Origin: Candidatus Melainabacteria bacterium
GTDB taxonomy: Bacteria > Cyanobacteriota > Vampirovibrionia > Obscuribacterales > Obscuribacteraceae
Assembly (NCBI GenBank): GCA_013288645.1
Contig: JABDBL010000002.1
Coordinates: 1 to 64,000, forward strand
Direction of reading: 5' to 3'
Length of the DNA stretch: 64,000 nucleotides
Every line of letters starts with the position of its first letter. Within the stretch, counting starts at the first letter, position 1. Of the stretch, positions 1 through 8,280 are shown piece after piece. Below the pieces are notes generated by a model, which saw nothing but the letters and a program-made list of their open reading frames with translations, did not search any database and was not told where the DNA came from. Made by a program: the position numbers and the translations under genes.

Positions 1-677
1 GATTTGTGACAGTTTACATGACACAAATAAGTCATGCGATACCAGGCACATTTATTTTTCTCTTGTCAGCAATTATTTTTTGGACTGTGCAATTTCGTGC
101 TCAGCAAGTAATTTCCCTTGCTATTTTAGACGACATAGAATCGCGCAATTTACTCAATATGTTCATTTCGCCAGTGAGAATTTTTGACTATATGGTCGCC
201 TGTTATTTAGTGGGTTTTGTGCAAGCCTTGTTCGTTTTTGTCATGCAAATGATAATTGCTTATTTCGCCTTTTCTTCTAATTTTTCAGTTTTATCACTAT
301 CTTGTGCTGTCCTTTTCTTGAACTTATTATTCACCGGCTGGTCATTAGGGTTATTCACCTGCGGTCTTCTTATTCGCTTTGGTCACTCAGCAGCTACTTT
401 AATTTGGGTCTTACCATTCTTTATGCAGCCGCTTACCGCTGTTTTTTATCCAGTCGCTGTTTTACCTCAATGGCTACAAATTATTGCTCTATCTTTGCCT
501 CCGACACACGTTTTTGAGGGCATGCGACAAGTAATTGCCACCGGACACATGGACTGGTATCACTTACAATGGGCATTTCTACTAAATATTATTTACATGG
601 TCCTTGCCGGAATGGCATTCCATATGCTTTTTGAAGAATCACGTAAAAATGGTTCTCTAACTAAATATTCTACTTAA
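1..677 (+). CDS. ABC-2 type transporter permease, 5' truncated by the window
   Basis: This is the membrane subunit of an ABC exporter of the ABC-2 family. About 223 residues are visible and the reading frame stays open to the first base, so the true start lies upstream (family members are usually about 250 aa). Hydrophobic segments lie near visible residues 14-29, 62-90, 97-123, 130-160 and 188-208. The stretch around 140-175 (QPLTAVFYPVAVLPQWLQ, then PPTHVFEGMRQVI) is the typical conserved ABC-2 loop before the last helix. The partner ATPase is presumably upstream, outside the window. The substrate cannot be told from sequence. Family assignment is firm; the role in drug, polysaccharide or lipid export is unknown. 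Confidence 0.85.
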   Translation, partial: FVTVYMTQISHAIPGTFIFLLSAIIFWTVQFRAQQVISLAILDDIESRNLLNMFISPVRIFDYMVACYLVGFVQALFVFVMQMIIAYFAFSSNFSVLSLSCAVLFLNLLFTGWSLGLFTCGLLIRFGHSAATLIWVLPFFMQPLTAVFYPVAVLPQWLQIIALSLPPTHVFEGMRQVIATGHMDWYHLQWAFLLNIIYMVLAGMAFHMLFEESRKNGSLTKYST

Positions 678-833
678 GACAAGCTTGTTTATCTTATTAT
701 TAGCCCTACACCATGCCCATTGATATATTTTCCGATTATCAGCGTCAAGGGCCCACCTCACTTAATCAATAATTGAAGATTATGCTATAAGGGCTAATGA
801 TGAGATATGAGATATAAGATCTACAATATTGAC

Positions 834-1481
834 CTACAAACGCCAGTGCCAATAGAAATAAGATTGAAAATTATTTTTCAGCCGTTGTTTTTGCGCTGAA
901 TCAGGCTCAGAATCAATAAAATAGCTAGCTAGCCAACTTGGCATAATTTTTATTTTTTGGCGCAAAGCTTGCCTATCGTGTCTATTAAATTGCGCAAGGG
1001 CATCGCAAACTAGCTGGGAAGAGCAATTTGGTTTTCTTAGATACCAAAGAGCCCGTATAGCCAGACCAGATAATTCATCGCCTAAACAGATTTTTCTTGG
1101 ACTGGCAGCAATGAAGCGGATACGGATATTGCCAAAACGAAACGAGCTGGAAGAGCCGCTGCAAGCATAGATGGCTTCACGTTGCGGACCAATATTAGTG
1201 CTGAGTCTTAATTGTTGAGCAGCTTGCGATCCGTGTGTGACTAGACTTTTACAAAAAGCGGCCGCTTTAGTTAAGGCTACCTCTAAAACAGAGGGCATAG
1301 GCGATGTATCTTTTATAAATATTCCTCTGGCGATACGTATAATTTGACCTGATTTAACTAATCTGTAAAATACTTGATCAACGGCATTGCGAGAACCATA
1401 ATTCAGGAAGTCGCGTATAGAAAATGGTTTATCATTTTTAAGTTGGTTAATGTGTCTACGTATTAATACGGCAGTATACAT
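834..1481 (-). CDS. DUF6088 / AbiEi-like antitoxin-type regulator, orphan
   Basis: The first 60 residues form a winged-helix-like segment (FSIRDFLNYGSRNAVDQVFY, then RLVKSGQIIRIARGIF) matching the N-terminal DNA-binding part of AbiEi-family antitoxins and DUF6088 proteins. The remaining 150 residues match the less conserved C-terminal half in length. AbiEi normally represses an operon that also encodes the nucleotidyltransferase toxin AbiEii. No such gene lies on either side here, so this is an orphan. A strong ribosome-binding site (AAAGGAGG) precedes the ATG at a good distance. It could act as a solitary transcription regulator. Family assignment is by recalled pattern, not by search. Confidence 0.7.
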   Translation of the reverse strand: MYTAVLIRRHINQLKNDKPFSIRDFLNYGSRNAVDQVFYRLVKSGQIIRIARGIFIKDTSPMPSVLEVALTKAAAFCKSLVTHGSQAAQQLRLSTNIGPQREAIYACSGSSSSFRFGNIRIRFIAASPRKICLGDELSGLAIRALWYLRKPNCSSQLVCDALAQFNRHDRQALRQKIKIMPSWLASYFIDSEPDSAQKQRLKNNFQSYFYWHWRL

Positions 1482-1861
1482 GTGTTTCCTCCTTTTTCAG
1501 CATAAAAGAAATCTTTCGTGTTTATCTTATATACGAAAAAAGTGCAGAAGTAGTTCATGCCGGCGGACTTTAATTATGCAATGCCACTCTTAAGCGGTGT
1601 AAACGGGGAAATTCAATATAATCCACAATATCGGACGTTTTATTTTAATATCTTAGGTAAGGCTCTAGTTACTTATTTAATGATATAGAATCAACCATGC
1701 ACACTTCGGAGCAATAATATGAAAACAAAGTAGTATGAAAAGGTAAACACAAAATCAAAATCAGCAAGCACTAAGTCCAACACTTACAGAAGGTGGTCGC
1801 TTTATCTGAGCCATGATCATAGCTAGGAGCTACAATCAAAGATTTCTTTGGAGGTCAAGTA
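1482..1861. other. Intergenic region, about 380 bp, between divergent genes
   Basis: I see no convincing coding sequence, RNA gene or repeat here. It must carry the divergent promoters of the AbiEi-like gene and the amidase gene. The right end holds the amidase ribosome-binding site (TTTGGAGGTC, about 6 bases before its ATG). The sequence is AT-rich and no strong promoter pair stood out. Confidence 0.5.
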
Positions 1862-2680
1862 ATGAAAACCGCAGTTGCACAATTTAAAGCAAAGCTAGGT
1901 GACATCGATCATAACCTTAGGCGTATGAATAACTATATAGAAAAAGCATCAGCTCAAGGTTGCAAACTAATAGTTTTTCCGGAAGTAGCAGACACGGGCT
2001 ATCAAATGGAAATCATTTGTCAATTGGCATCCTCATGGGATTCAGGCCGAGAGCTAAACTATCTTCAGAACAGCGCACGTGAAAATGCTATTTACGTTGT
2101 AACTGGTTTATCGGAGCGTAAAGGTACCACCGTTCATAATTCAGCCGTAGCAATCAATCCTGCTGGAGAAATCATAGGACAGTACCGAAAAATGCATCTA
2201 TATCCCGCAGCTCCAGCTTATGAAGATAGACATCTGGAACCAGGGTCGGGAATTGCTATATTTAAGGTAGCAGATTTGACTTGTGGTATCATCATTTGTT
2301 CTGATCTACAATTCCCGGAACTTGCTCGCCTCTATGCGATCAGTGGTGTCCAATTGTTGTTAGTATTGTCAGCATGGTGCGTGCAGGATGCGTACCACTG
2401 GAGAACTCTTCTCGCAGCAAGATCAATTGAAAACCAGATCTTCATCGCCGCGGCTAATCGTGTCGGTACTGACGCCTCGGTGACTTTTTGTGGTTCCAGT
2501 CAAATCCTGGATCCTTCTGGAGCAGTATTAGCCTCAGCTTCGGAGGACGACGAGTGTTTGGTTATTGCTGAAATTATGGCAGATCGAATAAGTGCCAATC
2601 GCGCTAGTTTCTTTAAGTTGCAAGGGCGGCGACCGGAAATATATCAAAGGCTCAGTGAATCTGTGCTTGGAAAAATCTAA
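1862..2680 (+). CDS. Carbon-nitrogen hydrolase (nitrilase superfamily amidase)
   Basis: A cytoplasmic amidase of the nitrilase superfamily, 272 aa, a normal full length. The Glu-Lys-Cys catalytic triad is visible: E41 in FPEVADTGY, K110 in YRKMHLY and C146 in IICSDLQFPE. These enzymes hydrolyse amides such as omega-amides (Nit2/omega-amidase) or N-carbamoyl compounds; the exact substrate cannot be read from the sequence. The ATG is preceded by GGAGG at good spacing. It stands alone, divergent from the AbiEi-like gene and convergent with the next gene, so the context gives no pathway. The superfamily call is firm; the substrate is open. Confidence 0.88.
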   Translation: MKTAVAQFKAKLGDIDHNLRRMNNYIEKASAQGCKLIVFPEVADTGYQMEIICQLASSWDSGRELNYLQNSARENAIYVVTGLSERKGTTVHNSAVAINPAGEIIGQYRKMHLYPAAPAYEDRHLEPGSGIAIFKVADLTCGIIICSDLQFPELARLYAISGVQLLLVLSAWCVQDAYHWRTLLAARSIENQIFIAAANRVGTDASVTFCGSSQILDPSGAVLASASEDDECLVIAEIMADRISANRASFFKLQGRRPEIYQRLSESVLGKI

Positions 2681-2805
2681 TAGCCGAAAAGGCCCAAATA
2701 TCGTTTGCGGCAAAATTGACTAAAAAACTATGCCGTTATCAAATTCATAGATTTAAAGCTCTTGCTCGAAATCATTGGATCCTTGCACATGACTGCTTTC
2801 TTTTT

Positions 2806-4011
2806 CTAAACATCTCCATTAGCATTCTGCGTTTTAGAATGTTTTTCAATTATCAGTGCACAGAGAGCAAAAATAATTGTTAGCCAGAAAAAAGGATTAT
2901 AAACACTTTTTTCTATTGCATTACAATTAATCAGCATGTCTAAAGGCAAAAGTAAAATAGCAAGAGTAATCATAATTAATAGGGCTCTGACATATTTTAG
3001 CCAGCTATTTATCGACATTAACATGAGAGAAACAATGCCTGGAAAAAGCAATAACAGATCCTGACTTGATGAGCGCAAAGACAGAACTAAACTTAGCGGT
3101 AGAACAGCAGTAAGTAAAATGTTTAATTGCCATTGTTTAGCTTTTACTCGCTTGCCAATGACAAAAACAGCAACCATCAAAATAAAAAAAGCGGCAATGG
3201 CAATTTGATTAGCTAGATCTCTGTGCAGTGTAAATCTCAACAATTGTCCTTGCAAAGTACAATCAGCAAGACCACCTGACCAATTATGCATTTGCTGAAA
3301 AAACAACTGATACCAGACTTTAACAATACCAAAACCACCGATTAAAAATGATATCAATAAACCAATAACTGCCAATAAGGAAGTAATAGTTACAGTATAA
3401 ATCTGACCGATGCCAAGCTCAAAGCAAAGCAATGGTAGCATCAATTGTGGCTGCAACCAAAATAAAGACTGATAGATGCTAGCCATTAAAAAATTTCTCT
3501 TCTTTAAATTTGCAAATAAACCTACCAATGCTAGTAGTAAAAGTGGTATCAAATAGCCTTCACTTATAGACAGTACGAATGAACCCATGGCACCGAGTAA
3601 AACTGCCAACCAAGCTCTTTTAATCCCACTCAATCCTAAATTGCGGCAAAGCATAAGAAATGACGCCAAAGCAGCAACTGCCAAAATAAATGTCCATAAA
3701 TAAAATGCTTGTTGGAAATTGAGGAAAGGAAGTGGATAAAAAACCCAGCTTATTATAGGGGGCACAATAAATATTGAATGTCCATGAACAGGGTTCAGTC
3801 CTAAAATTCGCTCCATACCCTGAACAGCATTTGCATCATAAATTTGATTGTAAGCACCAGCCTTTATCAAACGGCCAATCGCATAATACTGCGAGAATTC
3901 GGCTCCTTGCGTTAATTTAAAACAGTAAACTGTAGCCACTGTCGGCGCCAAAATACACACAACGATAGTGGCTATTTCTAACCATTTATTGATTTTTGCA
4001 CTTCTAGCCAT
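2806..4011 (-). CDS. GT87-like (DUF2029) integral membrane glycosyltransferase
   Basis: A 401-aa protein with about ten hydrophobic helices. The first extracytoplasmic loop carries the pattern of GT87/DUF2029 mannosyltransferases: an acidic/aromatic stretch (EFSQYYAIGRLIKAG) followed by IYDA, then a PP motif (FIVPPIISWVFYPLPF) and a Trp in the next helix. GT87 enzymes use polyprenyl-phosphate sugars to add sugars to lipids or glycans on the outer face of the membrane. A second family member lies at 46.7 kb and shows the same loop pattern. The usual catalytic aspartate is not clear here (Glu-Phe instead of Asp-Phe). The gene lies 57 bp downstream of tryptophanase on the same strand and may be cotranscribed. 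Confidence 0.65.
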   Translation of the reverse strand: MARSAKINKWLEIATIVVCILAPTVATVYCFKLTQGAEFSQYYAIGRLIKAGAYNQIYDANAVQGMERILGLNPVHGHSIFIVPPIISWVFYPLPFLNFQQAFYLWTFILAVAALASFLMLCRNLGLSGIKRAWLAVLLGAMGSFVLSISEGYLIPLLLLALVGLFANLKKRNFLMASIYQSLFWLQPQLMLPLLCFELGIGQIYTVTITSLLAVIGLLISFLIGGFGIVKVWYQLFFQQMHNWSGGLADCTLQGQLLRFTLHRDLANQIAIAAFFILMVAVFVIGKRVKAKQWQLNILLTAVLPLSLVLSLRSSSQDLLLLFPGIVSLMLMSINSWLKYVRALLIMITLAILLLPLDMLINCNAIEKSVYNPFFWLTIIFALCALIIEKHSKTQNANGDV

Positions 4012-4068
4012 AGTAAATATAGTCTCCGATGTAATTCAAATAATTATAATTGTTTATCTATCTGATTT

Positions 4069-5454
4069 TCAGACTTCTGCAAACTTAAGCGAAAAGTGTC
4101 TCAAAATTGATGGCTCTTCTATAATTCTGAGCCCCTTTAGCTTATCTCGATCTTTGTATATTTCTATTAATGCCTCAACCACATAGTCTATATGGCTTTG
4201 AGTATAAACCCGTCTTGGTATAGCTAAACGTACTAGCTCCATTTTATGCGACGGGTGATGGCAATTTTTTTGGCTGAGATCGCCCCCATCTTTTCCAAAC
4301 ATAACACTACCAAGTTCAGTCGCTCTTACGCCTGCCACTCTGTATAAAGCACAAACAATAGCTTGTCCTGGAAACAAGTTCGGTGAAATATGAGGACAAA
4401 ACGATTTAGCATCAATATAAACTGCATGCCCACCGGTTGGCCGTACGATAGGAATATTAGCTCTCAACAGTTTTTCGGCTAAATAATCCACACTGCGTAT
4501 ACGATAACGTAAATAATCTTCATTCACTGCTTCCAGAAATCCTTCTGCCATTGCTTCCAGATCTCTGCCGGTTAAGCCACCATAAGTAGTGAAACCTTCG
4601 GTTAAAATCAATAGATTAATAGCTCGCTTAGCCAGTTCATTATCGCGTAATAACAATAAGCCGCCAGTATTTACTAATCCATCTTTTTTCGCACTAATTG
4701 TTGCTCCATCAGTAAGATCAAATATTTGTCTTACGATTTCGCCAACACTCAAATGAGCATATTCTTTTTCTCGTTGTTTAATAAAATAGGCATTCTCAGC
4801 GAATCTTGCTGCATCAATAAATAATGGAATATTGTGTTTTTGGCAAATATCTTTTATCTCTTTTATATTAGACAAACTCACCGGCTGTCCACCAATACTA
4901 TTATTGGTAATCGTAATCATGCATAAAGGTATGTGCTCAGCTCCAACCTCTCTAATTAAAGATTTTAGCTTTTGTGGATCAAGATTGCCTTTAAAGGGAA
5001 ATGCTTGATCAGGTTCATAAGCCTGATCTACCACCAAATCAACAGCCTTTGCTCCAGTAAATTCAATATTGGCTCTTGTAGTATCAAAATGATTATTGTT
5101 GGGAATTATTTTGTCTTTTCCCCCTATGAGGCTAAACAATATTCTTTCGCTTGCCCGGCCTTGATGTGTAGGCAAAATATTAGGCATACCGGTCATGTTT
5201 CCTATAATATTCTTTAAGTGATACCAGCTGGCAGAACCTGCATATGACTCATCAGCACGCAGCATGCTGGCCCACTGCTCAGAACTCATGGCCGAGGTAC
5301 CGCTATCAGTAAGCAGGTCAATGGTCACATTTTCTGCTGCAACTTGAAAAAGATTAAAATGAGCCTCTTTTATAATATTCTCTCGCTGCTGCCGCGAAGT
5401 GAACTTTATAGGCTCAGTCATTTTGATTTTGAAAGGCTCGATTATTGTTTCCAA
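4069..5454 (-). CDS. tnaA: Tryptophanase (PLP-dependent beta-eliminating lyase)
   Basis: A 461-aa fold-type I PLP enzyme that splits L-tryptophan to indole, pyruvate and ammonia. The PLP lysine is K257 in ISAKKDG. Residues that separate tryptophanase from tyrosine phenol-lyase favour tryptophanase: Asp124 in HFDTTR (Thr in the phenol-lyase), a leucine in ATELGS where the phenol-lyase has its tyrosine-ring arginine, and His453 in LRHFSLKF (Phe in the phenol-lyase). The motif IPRRVYTQSHID is shared by both. No tnaC-like leader peptide or tryptophan permease is apparent next to it. The ORF stays intact to a conserved C-terminus. Some phenol-lyase-like features (RRVYT) remain, so activity on tyrosine is not fully excluded. 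Confidence 0.85.
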   Translation of the reverse strand: METIIEPFKIKMTEPIKFTSRQQRENIIKEAHFNLFQVAAENVTIDLLTDSGTSAMSSEQWASMLRADESYAGSASWYHLKNIIGNMTGMPNILPTHQGRASERILFSLIGGKDKIIPNNNHFDTTRANIEFTGAKAVDLVVDQAYEPDQAFPFKGNLDPQKLKSLIREVGAEHIPLCMITITNNSIGGQPVSLSNIKEIKDICQKHNIPLFIDAARFAENAYFIKQREKEYAHLSVGEIVRQIFDLTDGATISAKKDGLVNTGGLLLLRDNELAKRAINLLILTEGFTTYGGLTGRDLEAMAEGFLEAVNEDYLRYRIRSVDYLAEKLLRANIPIVRPTGGHAVYIDAKSFCPHISPNLFPGQAIVCALYRVAGVRATELGSVMFGKDGGDLSQKNCHHPSHKMELVRLAIPRRVYTQSHIDYVVEALIEIYKDRDKLKGLRIIEEPSILRHFSLKFAEV

Positions 5455-5563
5455 GTTATCATCCTAAAAATGCGCTGCCTCGCTTAAAATATGTGATTTT
5501 TGATCAGAAATCATGAGAGAATTATTCATCTTAAAGATGTAAAGAAACGGATAACACTTATTT

Positions 5564-6235
5564 ATGCAATCTCTTACAGCAAAAGCGATCCTTTTTGATT
5601 TGGATGGCACTCTAGTCGATTCATGGAAATGTATTGAATATGCTTGGAAAAGCTGGTGTCTCGAGCATAGTCTTGAATACAATGACTTAGTGCACCGATT
5701 TAATGGTAGCCGGGCTATAGACATAATTCACACTTTGAAGCCTGAGCTAAATCCAGAAGAAGAGAAAGCTAAAATAGATGCCTTCGAGTTAGCACACCCA
5801 GAGAGCATTTCTGTAATTCCTGGGGCTTTGAAAATATTAAGCCTGCTTCCTAGAAATAAATGGGGTATTGTAACCTCGGGATCGCAAGTTGTAGTAAGGC
5901 ACAAATTAACACATGCCAGAATAGAGTCACCGGACGTGCTAATTACATCTGAACAGATAAACCAGGGAAAACCTCATCCACAAGGCTATCTAAAGGCAGC
6001 TTCTTTGCTAAATACAGATCCAGCTGACTGTTTGGTCTTTGAAGATTCTCCCCAAGGTATTAAGGCTGCCCGATCCGCCGGTATGAATGTAATTGCTCTT
6101 TCGACGACTTTTCCCGTAGAAAGCCTGGCAGAAGCTCATGTTTGTATCGACAATTATGAAATTCTCGATATTTCGGTAGGCACGTCACACATAACAATTT
6201 CTAAAAATCGGGTTCGTATCGAATCAAACCTTTAG
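5564..6235 (+). CDS. HAD-superfamily subfamily IA phosphatase
   Basis: A 223-aa haloacid dehalogenase-type hydrolase. Motif I is ILFDLDGTLVDS (nucleophile and acid/base aspartates near residues 12 and 14), motif II is IVTSGS, motif III is the lysine of GKPHPQGY and motif IV is VFEDSPQGIKAA. The helical cap between motifs I and II is the type seen in sugar-phosphate and glycerol-3-phosphate phosphatases (YfbT/Gpp-like), with GKPHP and EDSPQG typical of that branch. It is divergent from tnaA with about 110 bp between them. Likely role: dephosphorylation of a small sugar phosphate in the cytoplasm. The last 20 residues are not conserved in the family as I know it. Confidence 0.85.
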   Translation: MQSLTAKAILFDLDGTLVDSWKCIEYAWKSWCLEHSLEYNDLVHRFNGSRAIDIIHTLKPELNPEEEKAKIDAFELAHPESISVIPGALKILSLLPRNKWGIVTSGSQVVVRHKLTHARIESPDVLITSEQINQGKPHPQGYLKAASLLNTDPADCLVFEDSPQGIKAARSAGMNVIALSTTFPVESLAEAHVCIDNYEILDISVGTSHITISKNRVRIESNL

Positions 6236-6351
6236 AACAGCTAAATTTTGAGATCAGCTCGAGTTTATTGAAAGACTAAGCGTAAAATAAGAATAAACAT
6301 TGTCTTTTACAACAATTAAAATACACTGTTAGATATACGCTTCGCCAGAAA

Positions 6352-7473
6352 ATGATTAGCACAATATACATTATGAATAAACTTTGGCAAATCCCACTTA
6401 CTCTGGGTGCTTTGTTGGTATGCAGTCAACCAGCGTTTTCTGATTTACACAGTGATTCCAAAGCAATTGCAGTCAGCTCATATAATTCAGAAGACCGGGT
6501 TGCCCCTTCTACCGAAAGTAGCGCCACTAGTTCCATACGTAAAGGTAAGGCAACTATTTTACACGGCAAAGCAGAAGTAACTGAGCAGGTAGACAATAAT
6601 ATCCAAGCCTGGCAAGCGTCACAAATTTACCGGCAAGGCGTAATTGCTCTTTCTGCAAAAGAGTATAACCTGGCAGCGCAGTTTTTTAAACTGGCTGGAG
6701 ATGGTTTCGCTGCAGCCGGCAGTAACGAAAAATTTCTGGCTGAATCACGATATGCCGAAGGACAGTCACGTAGATTATTGGGACAAAACCACTTAGCTAT
6801 ACCGTTGTATCAAGAAGCAATATCTCTATTTAGGCAACATGATCCTTTAAGCCCTTACTTAAAAGCAGCCGTTGATAATTTAAGGACTATTACACCTCCT
6901 TTGCAAGCTCGGGTCGCCAAAGTCGATATACGACTGAAAGCTTTAGCAGAAATTTCTGGCATCCAGGCCGTAGATAGAAACATAGCTCTAAAAGGCAGAG
7001 CGACTGATGTCGATAATGGAGATCCATTGCGTGCAGAAAAGGCAGCCAACAGTGTCACAGAAGGTCATATAAAAAAGACTGTTTTGCAGGCATTTGTAAA
7101 AATGACTTGTTTAGAAACAGCTGAGTTGGGTTCCAACTACTATACGGCAGCTGACAGATTTTTACCTTTGAAAGCCGCCGGCAAAAATGTGGCTGTTCCT
7201 GCCTCTTCTGGCTTTAATGCCCCAATAATCAACATCAAGTTAAATGGTCACTCTTATAATGTAGGCGTCGATTTACCGGAACTTTCCGCTAGCCGTAGAA
7301 CTGTATATTTAGTGACTGATGGCAAAAGCGTATTAGCCATTGACCCTGCCACATATGACGTTTGGAAATTGTATTCTAAGTTAGATAAACACTCGGCTGA
7401 ATTTGATTGGCGCAAACTTACTCATCAAAAAGATTTCCAACGACGTATTACCCCACCAAAGGCTGCCGAATAG
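6352..7473 (+). CDS. Secreted TPR-like protein of unknown function
   Basis: A 373-aa exported protein. A signal peptide is clear (hydrophobic core LTLGALLVCS, likely cleavage after QPAFS); the start could also be the Met at residue 8 (position 6373), and neither start has a good ribosome-binding site. Residues about 85-180 form helical repeats resembling TPRs (YRQGVIALSAKEYNLAAQFF, then ESRYAEGQSRRLLGQNHLAI). The C-terminal 130 residues contain no domain I recognise. It lies downstream of the HAD gene on the same strand with a 115-bp gap. TPR proteins usually act as scaffolds; no function can be assigned. Confidence 0.7.
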   Translation: MISTIYIMNKLWQIPLTLGALLVCSQPAFSDLHSDSKAIAVSSYNSEDRVAPSTESSATSSIRKGKATILHGKAEVTEQVDNNIQAWQASQIYRQGVIALSAKEYNLAAQFFKLAGDGFAAAGSNEKFLAESRYAEGQSRRLLGQNHLAIPLYQEAISLFRQHDPLSPYLKAAVDNLRTITPPLQARVAKVDIRLKALAEISGIQAVDRNIALKGRATDVDNGDPLRAEKAANSVTEGHIKKTVLQAFVKMTCLETAELGSNYYTAADRFLPLKAAGKNVAVPASSGFNAPIINIKLNGHSYNVGVDLPELSASRRTVYLVTDGKSVLAIDPATYDVWKLYSKLDKHSAEFDWRKLTHQKDFQRRITPPKAAE

Positions 7474-8031
7474 AGCCCATCTGCTAGTCATTCAATATTA
7501 CCACTCCTCCGCCATCAGCTGTAATTGTGCCATTAATTATCTGGTCCATTACAGTCGGGATACAATAATTCATTAGCACTGACATTACCTGCGATACCAT
7601 TATCTTTTGTGACACCGCCCACCTAACTGCTATTCCAAAAAGACTAGAATTTCTTACTCAAGCAAAAAATATAAAATCTCACTCTAGCAATTACAGTTGA
7701 CGGCTCATATTAGATTAATTGCAGCTATCCAAGGCAGAATATTTTATTCGCCCATTTAATATGAAAAACCTATTTTCTATTTTACCGGTATTTTTGCATC
7801 AATAAAAGGAGCAAAAGCTAAGTAGGACATCAGTGGGCACTAGTAAAAGTCGGTTTTTGCCTGGTATTTAAGATTTCACTATGGGAATTCCCCCACTGTT
7901 AGGGGAAAACCACCAATTGTTCAAGAAGCTTAGTTTTTCTAAACTGTTTCCATCTTGAGAACCAGCCAAATCGTAATAAGAATGAACGATTTGAGTTTCT
8001 AAAAAGAAAGAGTTTAGAGAAACGAGGAGCT
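7474..8031. other. Intergenic region, about 560 bp, with a possible gene remnant and a leader hairpin
   Basis: No secure gene. On the minus strand, an open stretch ending at a stop near 7484 could give a 43-residue peptide from a GTG at 7615 (ending ITADGGGVVILND); a second frame over the same bases is also partly open, so this may be debris. Near the right end, AAATCGT (7968-7974) and ACGATTT (7986-7992) form an inverted repeat in the presumed leader of the next gene. A short CCCC-GGGG inverted repeat lies near 7890. The ribosome-binding site of the next gene is at the right edge. Confidence 0.35.
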
Positions 8032-8280
8032 ATGAATTATATGAGTATCTTTAAGAATCCAACCGACGAAGACAGATTGTGCCATGTTCTTAAGGCATAT
8101 GTCGAAGAATGGGGACCACAAAACGTAATCGTTTCTGTTCCTAATAAATGGAGCGATTACAACACAGACAGTCTTGGTTTAGTAAGACTTGAATTTTCTA
8201 CTTCTGATAGTGTTTCTATTCGAGTCGAATACGACAAACAAGTTCAATTATCCTATGCAGTCCAATTGCAAACAGCATAA
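8032..8280 (+). CDS. Small hypothetical protein, 82 aa
   Basis: An 82-residue soluble protein with mixed charge and no signal peptide or membrane helix. The middle (NVIVSVPNK) and end (VSIRVEYDKQVQLSYAVQL) look like beta strands. A good ribosome-binding site (GAGGAG, about 4 bases before the ATG) supports translation. The stop codon directly abuts the stop of the convergent gene that follows, with no base between, so no separate terminator fits there. I do not recognise a family. Confidence 0.6.
   Translation: MNYMSIFKNPTDEDRLCHVLKAYVEEWGPQNVIVSVPNKWSDYNTDSLGLVRLEFSTSDSVSIRVEYDKQVQLSYAVQLQTA

Noticed and set aside
5464-5724. Minus-strand frame of 86 codons upstream of tnaA
   Set aside because: It overlaps the start of the well-supported HAD phosphatase gene on the other strand and shows no family features.
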